Made by a program: the position numbers and the translations under genes. 64,000 nucleotides of DNA from the NCBI RefSeq assembly GCF_005116455.1, contig NZ_SWBP01000001.1, positions 744,001 through 808,000 of the forward strand, written 5' to 3'. The stretch's first letter is position 1. Each line of letters opens with the position of its first letter. Below the pieces are notes generated by a model. The model did no database searches and was not told the origin of the DNA. It saw nothing but the letters and a program-made list of their open reading frames with translations. Source of the stretch: Pedobacter cryophilus. GTDB taxonomy: Bacteria > Bacteroidota > Bacteroidia > Sphingobacteriales > Sphingobacteriaceae. Below are positions 1 to 8,272 of this stretch, piece by piece.

Positions 1-410
1 GGCTCTGAAACATCTAAAACAAAACAATAATTAGGAATTTTTAAGGCTGTACCCCAAATATATAAGAAGCCGTTTTCTTCCCAAACACCTAAATGAATAC
101 CTGCTCGCTCAATTCCGGGTGCTAATTTGGTTAGTGTGGCCGAATTTAATGGCAATTTATTCCCAAAAAGTAAGGGTTGTTCTACTTGCTCTGGAGGAAG
201 AAATGCGATAGAAATTTTTGGAAAATTACCTTCTTCTTTTCTTAAACTCGCCCAAAAAGCCGCATTAATAATGGTCTCAATATTTTTTTGATTAGGAACA
301 GAGGCCAACTTTTGCTCGCCACTTTCTACAGCACTACCAATATGTTTGATAAAGTGCTGTTCTAATATTTCTGATGCGGACTTTGCAGCTTGGTACGTAG
401 TTTTATTCAT
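1..410 (-). CDS. DACNV-like sensor domain protein (3' part missing)
   Basis: An open frame begins at the ATG at 410 and runs without a stop to the window edge, giving about 136 residues of a longer protein. It starts MNKTTYQAAKSA and contains FWASLRKEEG, ISIAFLPPEQ and GIHLGVWEENG. These motifs resemble, from memory, the Bacteroidota proteins annotated as putative sensor domain DACNV, a domain also found with diadenylate cyclases. There is no signal peptide, so a cytoplasmic protein is likely. The C-terminal part, which would show any effector domain, lies outside the window. The reading frame is sure; the family call is only moderate. Confidence 0.55.
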   Translation of the reverse strand, partial: MNKTTYQAAKSASEILEQHFIKHIGSAVESGEQKLASVPNQKNIETIINAAFWASLRKEEGNFPKISIAFLPPEQVEQPLLFGNKLPLNSATLTKLAPGIERAGIHLGVWEENGFLYIWGTALKIPNYCFVLDVSE

Positions 411-498
411 GAATACCAAATTTAATAGATTGGCTTATATCTAATGCTATGGAATTGATTGCGAAAAGTAAATTTATCTATTCCTCCAAAAAAAGCTT

Positions 499-957
499 TT
501 AGTTAAAGTGATATAAGAAAACAACTTCACCGGTTAAAGCTGGTTTTTTTTGATCTTTAATTTCTAAGCTAATACCAATGTTAGCTTTGGTAATTCCTCT
601 TAAATTGGCAATAGAAACTAGTTTTACCACTAATCTTACTTCGCTATTTACAGTTACGGCTTGGGCAAATCTCAATTTTTCTACACCATAGTTAATCTCC
701 ATTTTTAGGTTTTGGATGCTTACTATTTGTTTCCATAAATATGGGATTAAGGAAAGGGTTAAATATCCATGTGCTATAGTGGTTTTAAAAGGACTTTCAG
801 TAGCTGCTTTTTCTGGATTGGTGTGTATCCACTGGTGATCTAAAGTAGCATCGGCAAATTTATTAATTTGCTCTTGCGTAATTTTATGCCAGTCAGAACT
901 TCCTAAATCTTTCCCTAAATAAGCTTCAAATTCTTCGTAATTATTAATGGTAATCAT
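499..957 (-). CDS. MaoC family dehydratase
   Basis: A 152-residue single hot-dog-fold protein of the MaoC/NodN type, which hydrates or dehydrates enoyl-CoA thioesters. The hydratase signature is clear: ADATLDHQWIH carries the expected catalytic Asp40 and His45, followed by the PFKTTIAHGYLTLSL segment that lines the active site. Length matches the stand-alone family. It lies 24 bases downstream of thiL on the same strand, so the two may be cotranscribed, though they share no obvious pathway. The physiological substrate (fatty acid, polyhydroxyalkanoate or other acyl-CoA) cannot be told from sequence. Confidence 0.9.
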   Translation of the reverse strand: MITINNYEEFEAYLGKDLGSSDWHKITQEQINKFADATLDHQWIHTNPEKAATESPFKTTIAHGYLTLSLIPYLWKQIVSIQNLKMEINYGVEKLRFAQAVTVNSEVRLVVKLVSIANLRGITKANIGISLEIKDQKKPALTGEVVFLYHFN

Positions 958-981
958 AAAATATAAACGTTTTTATAAATT

Positions 982-2031
982 TTAACTTTGTGTTGATGTG
1001 AAGGCATTCCAGCCTTGTGCTTTAATATCATGTACGTTCCCTGCTTTGGTAATCAATTGATTGCCTGCACTTTCTTCGGTAATATAGCCAATAATAGAAA
1101 TATCAACATCGTGTTTCATTTGATCGTAATCTGCTTGCTTAATGGTAAAAAGCAGTTCGTAATCTTCGCCACCACTTAAAGCACAAACTGTTGGGTCTAA
1201 ACCAAAACTCAGGGCAGTTTCGGCAGTCATTGGATCTATTGGAAGTTTTTCTTCGTAAATTTTACATCCTTTTTTAGATTGACGAGTGATATGCAAAATT
1301 TCTGAAGCTAAACCATCAGAAATATCAATCATAGATGTTGGTTTAATTTTTAATTTCTTTAATAAATCAACAATATCAATTCGGGCTTCGGGCTTTAACT
1401 GACGCTCAACGATATAATCTTTTCCTTCTAAATCTGGCTGAATATTAGGATTGGTTAAAAAAACCTGCTTTTCTCTTTCTAATAATTGTAGCCCTACATA
1501 AGCTCCGCCTAAATCTCCTGAAACACAAATTAAATCCCCTTCTTCTGCTCCGTTTCTGTAAACAATATCGCTTTCGTCTGCATAACCAATACTTGTGATA
1601 GAGATGACTAAGCCTTGTCGGGACGAAGTAGTATCTCCTCCAATAATATCTACATTAAATTTTTCGCAAGCCAACAACATTCCGGCATACAATTCTTCAA
1701 TAGCTTCTAATGAAAATTTACTCGAAAAACCTAAAGAAACAGTGACTTGAGTAGCCATCCCATTCATGGCATAAATATCACTCAGGTTAACCATAATAGC
1801 TTTATAACCTAAATGTTTTAAGGGTGTAAAAGCTAAATCAAAATGGATTCCCTCTAACAGCATATCTGTAGAAATTAATGCTTTTTTACCTTTAAAATCT
1901 AATACGGCTGCATCATCTCCAACTCCTTTAATACTGCTTTCATTTTTTATATGGATATGCTTGGTTAAATGGTCTATAAGGCCAAATTCTCCTAGTTTTG
2001 CTATCTCGGTTCTATCAGTTTGTTCGAACAT
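982..2031 (-). CDS. thiL: thiamine-phosphate kinase ThiL
   Basis: A 349-residue cytoplasmic kinase that phosphorylates thiamine monophosphate with ATP to give thiamine diphosphate, the last step of cofactor synthesis. It belongs to the PurM/SelD/HypE fold. Metal and nucleotide motifs are present: GVGDDAA at residues 36-42, STDMLLEGIHF at about 54-64, IIGGDTTSS near residue 130, MIDISDGLASE near 234 and SGGEDYELLF near 287. The length is usual for the family. No other thiamine gene is in the window. The start is well placed, because the N-terminal LGEFGLIDHL segment is typical of ThiL. Confidence 0.96.
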   Translation of the reverse strand: MFEQTDRTEIAKLGEFGLIDHLTKHIHIKNESSIKGVGDDAAVLDFKGKKALISTDMLLEGIHFDLAFTPLKHLGYKAIMVNLSDIYAMNGMATQVTVSLGFSSKFSLEAIEELYAGMLLACEKFNVDIIGGDTTSSRQGLVISITSIGYADESDIVYRNGAEEGDLICVSGDLGGAYVGLQLLEREKQVFLTNPNIQPDLEGKDYIVERQLKPEARIDIVDLLKKLKIKPTSMIDISDGLASEILHITRQSKKGCKIYEEKLPIDPMTAETALSFGLDPTVCALSGGEDYELLFTIKQADYDQMKHDVDISIIGYITEESAGNQLITKAGNVHDIKAQGWNAFTSTQS

Positions 2032-2086
2032 TTCTTCAATTTTTGATTTGCAAAAATGCGAAAATTAATTGGGATGCTTTACCACA

Positions 2087-2120
2087 AACAAAGCCCCTGA
2101 TTTTAACCAGAGGCTTTGTT
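2087..2120 (-). terminator. candidate terminator of the T9SS repeat-protein gene
   Basis: A 13-base stem (2087-2099 with 2108-2120, one mismatch) and an 8-base loop lie 27 bases past the stop codon at 2147, between this gene and thiL. On the minus strand the hairpin is followed by a short, interrupted T-rich stretch, so it is a moderate rather than perfect intrinsic terminator. Confidence 0.55.
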
Positions 2121-2146
2121 AAATTTATAAAATTTAAGCTTGCTAT

Positions 2147-4843
2147 TTATTCCACCAAAATCTTAGTTGTAATACCCTTTTCACCAATACTCAAAAGGTA
2201 AGTTCCTTTTGCTAAACTTTTACTCAATTTATAAGTTCCTGAGCCATTGTTTAAGCTAATTTTATCTTTTAATACTTCTTTTCCTGAGGTGTTAAATATC
2301 TTAAGTATTTGCAACCCTTCTAAACCTGTATCCTTAATGTTAATAATCCCATCAGTAACAGGGTTTGGGTAGACTAACAAATTACTTTCTGTTAAAGTAT
2401 TTAAATTAACAGTCTTTATTCCTAACTCCTCTGTTTTACCATCTAAATCTGTTTGGCTGAGTTTATAATAGCTTGCTCCCGCAAAAGGAGCATAATCTAC
2501 TAACTCATAATTTGCACCATTGCCTTTAGATTTTACTGAGCCTATAGTTTCAAAGGTTTTACCATCTCTACTTTTAGAAATGGTAAAATAGTTATTGTTA
2601 GTTTCTGTGGCGGTTTTCCATGTTAGGTTTATTTGTCTATCGAATTTGACTGTCGCTGTGTAATTTTTAAGTTTTACAGGTAAGGTACCTAAAACAATCT
2701 TTTTAGCAAACGCCTTTCCAGAACCATAAACAACAACCAATTCGCTACCATCAATGGCAATACTGGTGTAACCTGCCGTTCCTGCTGAAAAACCTGCGGT
2801 TCCTACTGCCTCCCATGCCGTTCCGCCTGTATTCAATTTCATCACCGTCGCTTTAGAGCTATTTCCTCCATCTCGATAAACCACGTATGGGACGCTCCCA
2901 TTAAAGACGATACCGGTGTAAATTGCTGTTCCAGCGGAGAAACCGGCGGTTCCTACTAACTCCCATGCCGTTCCTCCTGCATTCAATTTCATCACCGTCA
3001 CTTTAGAGCTATTTCCAAAGTCCTGATAAACCACATAGGGGATGCTCCCATTAAAAGCGATACTAGTGTAATCAGCTGTTCCGACTGAGAAACCGGCGGT
3101 TCCTACTACCTCCCATGCCGTTCCGCCCGCATTCAATTTCATTACCGTGGCTTTGCCATTATTTCCTCCATCTCGATAAACCACATAAGGGACGCTCCCA
3201 TTAAAAGAGATATTAGTGTAATCAACTGTTCCGGCTGAGAAACCGGCGGTTCCTACTAACTCCCATGCTGTTCCGCCTCCATTCAATTTCATCACCGTGG
3301 CTTTACTGCTATTTACTCCATCTCGATAAACCACATAGGGGACGCTGCCGTTAAAGGCTATACTCGTATAATCTGCTTGTCCGGCTGAAAAACCTGCGGT
3401 TCCTACTGCCTCCCATGCAGTTCCACCTCCATTCAATTTCATCACCGTGGCATTAGAGTTATTTCCTCCATCTTGATAAACCACATAAGGGACGCTCCCA
3501 TTAAAAGCGATATTGGTGTAATTTGCTAAGCCGGCTGAAAAACCTGCGGTTCCTACTAACTCCCATGCTGTTCCGCCGGCATTCAATTTCATCACCGTCG
3601 CTCTAGATATATTTGCTCCATCTCTATAAACCACATAAGGGACGCTCCCATTAAAAGCGATACTGGTGAAAGTTGCCGTTCCTGCTGAGAAACCAGCGGT
3701 TCCTACAACCTCCCATGCGGTTCCGCCGGCATTCAGTTTCACCACCGTGGCTTTATTGCTATTTCCTCCGTCTCGATAAACCACAAAAGGGACACTGCCA
3801 TTAAAAGCTATACTCGTGTAATCTGCTGTTCCAGCTGAGAAACCGGCGGTTCCTACAACCTCCCATGCGGTTCCACCTCCATTCAATTTCATCACCGTGG
3901 CATTAGAGTTATTTCCTCCATCTCGATAAACCACATAAGGGACGCTGCCATTAAAGGCGATACTAGTGTATGCTGCTGAGCCTGCTGAGAAACCTCCCGT
4001 ACCTACCACTTCCCATTCCGTTCCGCCGGCATTCAATTTCATCACTGTGGCTTTAGAGCTATTTCCTCCATCTTGATAAACCACATAAGGAACGCTGCCA
4101 TTAAAGGCGATACTAGTGTATGCTGCTGAGCCTGCTGATAAACCTGCTGTACCTACTACCTCCCATGCTGTTCCGCCAGCATTCAATTTCATCACCGTGG
4201 CTTTAAAGCTATTTTCTCCATCTTGATAAACCACATAAGGAACGCTGCCATTAAAGGCGATACTAGTGTGTACTGCTGTTCCGGCTGAGAAACCAGCGGT
4301 TCCTACTATCTCCCATGCAGTTCCCCCGGCATTCAATTTCATCACCGTGGCTTTACTACTGTTTCCTCCGTCTAGATAAACCACATAAGGGACGCTGCCA
4401 TTAAAGGCGATACTGGTATAAAGTGCTGAGCCTGCTGAGAAACCTCCCGTACCTACCACTTCCCATTCCGTTCCGCCGGCATTCAATTTCATCACTGTGG
4501 CTTTAGAGCTATTTCCTCCATCTTGATAAACCACATAAGGAACGCTGCCATTAAAGGCGATACTAGTGTATGCTGCTGAGCCTGCTGAGAAACCAGCGGT
4601 TCCTACTACCTCCCATGCGGTTCCTCCTGCATTCAATTTCATCACCGTGGCTTTATTGCTATTTTCTGCGTCTCGATAAACTATATAAGAGACGTTACCA
4701 TTAAAGGCGATACTAGTGTATGCTGCTATACCATAACTAGCTTGTCCAAAATCATCAGGACCTAAAGCTTGCCAGGTTTGGGCCGTTAGGCTTTGCTTTA
4801 ATAGCAATAAGAAAATGATTACGAAGTAATGTTTTATTTTCAT
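2147..4843 (-). CDS. secreted 14-repeat protein with T9SS type A sorting domain
   Basis: An 898-residue secreted protein. The chosen start (MKIKHYFVII) gives a clean signal peptide ending near LTAQ; the frame stays open 13 codons further upstream without one. Residues about 25-720 are thirteen full 50-residue repeats and a partial fourteenth, built around YTSIAFNGSVPYVVY and ATVMKLNAGGTAWE. Then comes a beta-sandwich-like segment (LTWKTATETNNNYFTI) and a C-terminal T9SS sorting domain with LVYPNPVTDG and a final GTYLLSIGEKG, which directs export and surface attachment. Fourteen four-strand units could form two seven-bladed beta-propellers; that is inference. No enzyme motif is visible, so binding or adhesion is the likeliest role. 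Confidence 0.88.
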   Translation of the reverse strand: MKIKHYFVIIFLLLLKQSLTAQTWQALGPDDFGQASYGIAAYTSIAFNGNVSYIVYRDAENSNKATVMKLNAGGTAWEVVGTAGFSAGSAAYTSIAFNGSVPYVVYQDGGNSSKATVMKLNAGGTEWEVVGTGGFSAGSALYTSIAFNGSVPYVVYLDGGNSSKATVMKLNAGGTAWEIVGTAGFSAGTAVHTSIAFNGSVPYVVYQDGENSFKATVMKLNAGGTAWEVVGTAGLSAGSAAYTSIAFNGSVPYVVYQDGGNSSKATVMKLNAGGTEWEVVGTGGFSAGSAAYTSIAFNGSVPYVVYRDGGNNSNATVMKLNGGGTAWEVVGTAGFSAGTADYTSIAFNGSVPFVVYRDGGNSNKATVVKLNAGGTAWEVVGTAGFSAGTATFTSIAFNGSVPYVVYRDGANISRATVMKLNAGGTAWELVGTAGFSAGLANYTNIAFNGSVPYVVYQDGGNNSNATVMKLNGGGTAWEAVGTAGFSAGQADYTSIAFNGSVPYVVYRDGVNSSKATVMKLNGGGTAWELVGTAGFSAGTVDYTNISFNGSVPYVVYRDGGNNGKATVMKLNAGGTAWEVVGTAGFSVGTADYTSIAFNGSIPYVVYQDFGNSSKVTVMKLNAGGTAWELVGTAGFSAGTAIYTGIVFNGSVPYVVYRDGGNSSKATVMKLNTGGTAWEAVGTAGFSAGTAGYTSIAIDGSELVVVYGSGKAFAKKIVLGTLPVKLKNYTATVKFDRQINLTWKTATETNNNYFTISKSRDGKTFETIGSVKSKGNGANYELVDYAPFAGASYYKLSQTDLDGKTEELGIKTVNLNTLTESNLLVYPNPVTDGIINIKDTGLEGLQILKIFNTSGKEVLKDKISLNNGSGTYKLSKSLAKGTYLLSIGEKGITTKILVE
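2740..4760 (-). repeat. 150-bp in-frame tandem repeat array
   Basis: About thirteen and a half copies of a 150-bp unit encode the 50-residue repeats of the T9SS protein. The same landmark (an ACCACATAAGGGACGCT-like sequence on the plus strand) recurs every 150 bases from about 2880 to 4680. Copies are very similar in DNA as well as protein. The unit at about 3990-4138 is essentially identical to that at about 4440-4588, exactly three units away, which indicates recent duplication or gene conversion. Confidence 0.95.
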
Positions 4844-5177
4844 TAAAAGGATTTTACATAGAATAATTTTATAAAGAAACAAATAAAAAATGGATAAAAA
4901 GTTAATCAGTTATTATAGCACTAACTAATCTTAATCTGGTGTTAGATTTGGATATTTACTAATTACACATGCAAATCATCGTTATATTTGGCTAAATATT
5001 GTATGAACTTGGATTTTTTGGATTAAGGGATAATTTGGATTATACCTTTCAAAGTATCCTATTAATCCATTCATATGATTCATCCTGATTCTGACTAATT
5101 ATTGCCTGAATATAGATTATTAGGATGATAGGATAGATTGGATTTCCTTACAGCATCCAATTAATCCATTAATCTGA
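4844..5177. other. intergenic region before the T9SS gene, with repeats
   Basis: 334 bases without a supported gene. The part next to the T9SS gene is AT-rich and must hold its promoter, but I see no convincing TAnnTTTG element. The distal part is made of the 99-bp repeat described separately. Confidence 0.6.
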
Positions 5178-5196
5178 TCAATACAAATTCTGACTA
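4999..5196. repeat. two tandem 99-bp degenerate intergenic repeat units
   Basis: Two units of about 99 bases. ATTAATCCATT occurs at 5061-5071 and again at 5160-5170, and ATTCTGACTA at 5088-5097 and 5187-5196, both with offset 99. Each unit starts with several GGATT/GGAT blocks and ends with AATCC blocks, so each can fold on itself. The second unit continues into the coding end of the neighbouring peptidase gene. Confidence 0.75.
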
Positions 5197-6716
5197 CTTT
5201 TATCAATCGCTTTTTCCATCACCACATCTTTACCCTTTAAAATATCTTCAAGTGTTGTTTTAACTTCAATATCTGGAAAAACACCTCTTCCTTTTAAATC
5301 TATAGGTTCAGCTATCTGTATTACTTTTAAAGGCAATCTTAACTTTAAACCGGTGTTAGGTAAACTTAATAAAGGAATGCTTCCTGCCGTACATTGGTTA
5401 AAGCCTCCTCCAGTTTCTTCTCCAATAAAGATACCTCTGTTTACTTTTTTTAGATTGGATGATAATAATGAAGTTGCCGAAAATGAATAACCATTAATTA
5501 ACACCTCCAAATTACCATTATAAGTTAATTTTTTAGGTTTCTTTGCTTTATCAGTGGGTAATTTATCATAAAAACCTTGATTATCTTTTTTAACAAAAAT
5601 GAAAGGAAAAATACCAGTAAACCTGTTTATTAGCGTATGATCTACATATTTTCCAGTCGAAAAATACCTTGTTGCCATACTCGCTCTTCCAGTAAATTTA
5701 TGGGGTTGGTTGTATAAATACCTAAATAATAAATTGCAATACATGAGGTTTCCACCACCATTGCCTCTTAAATCTAATATCAGATGTTCTATTTTTTCAT
5801 TTTGGATGGTTGTAAATGTTTCCTTAAAAAACCTCTTAAAATTACTGTGTGAGAAAGAGAAACTTTTAACTTTTAAAACAGCAGTTGAATTTAAAGTGCT
5901 GTCAATTTTAAAATCTAAAAGTGGTTTTTTCTGCTCGTCAAAACCTTTATACCTATTTTTTTTATCGACTCTCTTTTGCTGCTTTGCTAATTCTTTTTGT
6001 TTAATTTTTTCTTCTTCACTTTGCTTTTTTACCGCTGGTTTTGGTTTAAGATTGTATATCCATTCTCCACATAAACCACTGCTATCTTTTAAAATAAATA
6101 AAGAAGAATCTTTTTTAGGGTAAGCTAAGTAGTAATAATTAGGAAAAGTTTTATTAAGTACTTCATCATAAAATGTGGTATTATATCCATCTGATGAGTA
6201 TAATTTTTTTAGACTGTTAATAATGGTAGGAGTAGAAATGCTATCAATTGATAATATTTCCATAGCAGGTTTAATATGAGTTAAGGCTTTATTTGCCGAT
6301 ACCACAAATAATTGATTTCCTTCTACTTTATATTTTAATTGAGTAATTGGTGCTTCTCCTTTTTTCTTTATTGCTGCTTTTTGTTCTTTATTTAATTTTA
6401 ATCCCGGATGGATTAATCGGGTATGCCCGCATTTTACTTCAGAAACTAAAGGTGCTGTTAATCTATAAAACTCAACAGAATTCATAGAATCTTTTAATAA
6501 ACTTTTTATGCTATCAAATTTAAAATCTAGCTTTTCCTTTTTGATATACCAATAAACACCAGGATGTGCTTCTTCTAAACTTGTTTTAATAATAGAAAGA
6601 TCTTTTTGAAGTTGATCTGGTGAATGTTTACTCATCAGTTTTTCATTGTATTTTTTATTTGAAATACATGAGGCAAAATTTAAAATGATTAGTAATAAGT
6701 AAACAATTTTTTTCAT
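5178..6716 (-). CDS. S41 family peptidase, lipoprotein
   Basis: A 512-residue periplasmic or outer-membrane-anchored serine protease of the S41 (tail-specific/CtpA-like) family. The start at MKKIVYLLLI gives a lipoprotein signal ending in a NFASC lipobox; a longer frame up to 6824 lacks a signal and is made from intergenic repeat. Conserved S41 parts are HLILDLRGNGGGNLMY, the serine segment GYSFSATSLLSS, and FIGEETGGGFNQ. The usual SAxE next to the nucleophile reads SATS here. A lysine/glutamate-rich linker (about residues 235-265) precedes the catalytic core. The last few codons (SSQNLY) come from a 99-bp intergenic repeat unit, so the C-terminus is not ancestral. Substrate unknown. Confidence 0.88.
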   Translation of the reverse strand: MKKIVYLLLIILNFASCISNKKYNEKLMSKHSPDQLQKDLSIIKTSLEEAHPGVYWYIKKEKLDFKFDSIKSLLKDSMNSVEFYRLTAPLVSEVKCGHTRLIHPGLKLNKEQKAAIKKKGEAPITQLKYKVEGNQLFVVSANKALTHIKPAMEILSIDSISTPTIINSLKKLYSSDGYNTTFYDEVLNKTFPNYYYLAYPKKDSSLFILKDSSGLCGEWIYNLKPKPAVKKQSEEEKIKQKELAKQQKRVDKKNRYKGFDEQKKPLLDFKIDSTLNSTAVLKVKSFSFSHSNFKRFFKETFTTIQNEKIEHLILDLRGNGGGNLMYCNLLFRYLYNQPHKFTGRASMATRYFSTGKYVDHTLINRFTGIFPFIFVKKDNQGFYDKLPTDKAKKPKKLTYNGNLEVLINGYSFSATSLLSSNLKKVNRGIFIGEETGGGFNQCTAGSIPLLSLPNTGLKLRLPLKVIQIAEPIDLKGRGVFPDIEVKTTLEDILKGKDVVMEKAIDKSSQNLY

Positions 6717-6831
6717 GGGTAAAGCTGCGTTAGGGATAGAAATGGATACCGGCCAAAAGCTTAAGGCCTTGTGGCGTATGAATGTATAGCCCGCCCCATT
6801 TTTTTCATTGGGGAACGCCATCATCTTAATT
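6717..6831 (+). repeat. possible divergent copy of the dispersed intergenic element (copy E)
   Basis: The spacer between nadA and the peptidase gene contains GGGATAGAAATGGATACC, then GGCC-aaaagcttaa-GGCC, then a TAT..AGCCCGCCCC tail. This has the same order as the clearer elements at 35.5 and 43.3 kb (GGGATTGCAACGGCATCC, a GCC/GGC stem, AGCCCG). Similarity is weak and the assignment tentative. The sequence is locally GC-rich, unlike the neighbouring intergenic DNA. Confidence 0.4.
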
Positions 6832-7824
6832 TTATAATCCTAAACTAGCAGAAATATCTAGCATTCTTTCTATTGGTTTTCTTGCTTTTTCTATTATTTC
6901 ACGTGGAACATCAACTTCTGGTAATTCATTTTTTAAGCATAAATAAAGCTTTTCTAAAGTATTCCTTTTCATGTGTGGACAATCATTACAAGCACATGAA
7001 TTATTTGGTGGAGCAGGAATAAAAGTTTTATCAGGACTTGATTTTTCCATTTGATGGATAATTCCTGATTCTGTAGCTACTATAAATGATTGAGCAGGAT
7101 TACTAATGGTATAGTTTAATAATCCGGTGGTAGAACCTATATAATCTGCCATTTCTAAAATAGCTTCCTCACACTCTGGATGCGCAATAAATTTAGCTTC
7201 AGGATGGCGTTGCTTTAATTTGGTTATTTTTTCCCTGGCAAAAATTTCATGAACCATACAAGCACCATTCCATAAAACCATGTCTCTACCAGTTTTCTTA
7301 ATCACGTAAGCGCCTAAGTTTTTATCTGGTCCAAATATGATCTTTTGATCTTTAGGTAAGCTATTTACAATTTGAACCGCATTACTTGATGTACAAACAA
7401 TATCACTCATTGCTTTTAGCTCAGCAGTACAGTTCACATAAGTAATCACCAAATGATCAGGATATTTCTCTTTAAACTTTTTAAATAAATGAGGCGGACA
7501 GCTATCAGATAAAGAGCATCCGGCTTTACTATCTGGTAATAATACTTTTTTATCAGGAGATAAAATTTTAGCAGTTTCGGCCATAAAATGCACACCCGCA
7601 AAAACAATCACTTTTGCATCAGTTTTAGCAGCTTGTTGAGATAAGCCTAAACTATCTCCAATATAATCTGCAACATCTTGTATATCAGATTCTTGATAAT
7701 AATGAGCAAGAATTACTGCATTTTTTTCCTTTTTAAGAATTTCTATTTCCTTAAATAAGTCTAAGGTGGGGTCAATGTATTCATCAACAAAACCTTTTAA
7801 ATTTATTTCTTCAGCTGTATTCAT
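6832..7824 (-). CDS. nadA: quinolinate synthase NadA
   Basis: A 330-residue cytoplasmic [4Fe-4S] enzyme that condenses iminoaspartate with dihydroxyacetone phosphate to quinolinate, the second step of de novo NAD synthesis. Diagnostic segments are [56 protein letters not shown], and the C-terminal cysteines in [13 protein letters not shown]. Its partner nadB lies divergently across a 448-base gap. A TACATTTG element (plus-strand 7836-7843) sits 12 bases ahead of the ATG and could be a promoter with a very short leader. A near-parS sequence lies inside the gene at 6895-6910. Confidence 0.97.
   Translation of the reverse strand: MNTAEEINLKGFVDEYIDPTLDLFKEIEILKKEKNAVILAHYYQESDIQDVADYIGDSLGLSQQAAKTDAKVIVFAGVHFMAETAKILSPDKKVLLPDSKAGCSLSDSCPPHLFKKFKEKYPDHLVITYVNCTAELKAMSDIVCTSSNAVQIVNSLPKDQKIIFGPDKNLGAYVIKKTGRDMVLWNGACMVHEIFAREKITKLKQRHPEAKFIAHPECEEAILEMADYIGSTTGLLNYTISNPAQSFIVATESGIIHQMEKSSPDKTFIPAPPNNSCACNDCPHMKRNTLEKLYLCLKNELPEVDVPREIIEKARKPIERMLDISASLGL
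6895..6910 (-). promoter_or_regulatory. degenerate parS-like site inside nadA
   Basis: The minus strand reads TGTTCCACGTGAAATA. It fits the relaxed parS consensus TGTTNCACGTGAAACA at all but one position. It lies in the coding sequence for DVPREII and could simply reflect codon choice, so binding is uncertain, but two perfect sites occur 7.3 kb away. Confidence 0.4.
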
Positions 7825-8272
7825 TTTTCGTTGTTCAAATGTATAAATTCAAAATTTAGCTTTTTCCACTTTTCTAATAACAATCAATTTTTTATATGTA
7901 GAAGAACTTATTATTTATTAAGATGTTAGTTTGGTGTATAAGTTGTGTAGCTTTAATTAGGAAGAGTTACTAATTAAAATGAACCAACATGTTATTAACA
8001 TTTAATTAATATTATAATGCTGATTATCAGCAGGGTTTTAAATTACCGTATTTATTTTAACTTTTTATACTGTGAATGAATATACTTTTGTAAACGTTAA
8101 TTACTATAAATAATTGACCTAGTAAGTTCCTTAAAAAATGATGACTCATGTAACATTGTACATAGTTATAAACAAAAAGTAAAAGTTTTAATAATTTGCT
8201 TACACAAAATTAACACCTTTAAGTGTTTTATAAACATTGCTTTTTGTAATGTTTATAATTAAGAAAATAGAT
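7825..8272. other. divergent nadA-nadB regulatory region
   Basis: 448 AT-rich bases with no supported gene. It must hold both promoters. TACTTTTG at 8083-8090 fits the Bacteroidota -7 element for nadB, leaving a long leader of about 180 bases; CAAATGTA at 7836-7843 fits the same element for nadA on the other strand. A perfect inverted repeat lies just before nadB (separate entry). I see no known riboswitch. Confidence 0.5.
8228..8258. promoter_or_regulatory. perfect inverted repeat just upstream of nadB
   Basis: TTATAAACATT (8228-8238) and its exact reverse complement AATGTTTATAA (8248-8258) flank a 9-base spacer and end 14 bases before the nadB ATG. The position fits an operator or an mRNA hairpin limiting translation. 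I do not recognise it as the site of a named regulator. Confidence 0.55.

Noticed and set aside
2740-4760. Regular repeats resembling an array such as CRISPR
   Set aside because: The 150-base period has no unique spacers and is an intact reading frame for 50-residue protein repeats.
5710-6123. Plus-strand open frame of 137 codons
   Set aside because: Antisense to the S41 peptidase, with low-complexity phenylalanine-rich translation and no family resemblance.
6717-6824. N-terminal extension of the S41 peptidase
   Set aside because: The extra 36 residues have no signal peptide and come from a GC-rich repeat; the internal Met gives a proper lipoprotein signal.
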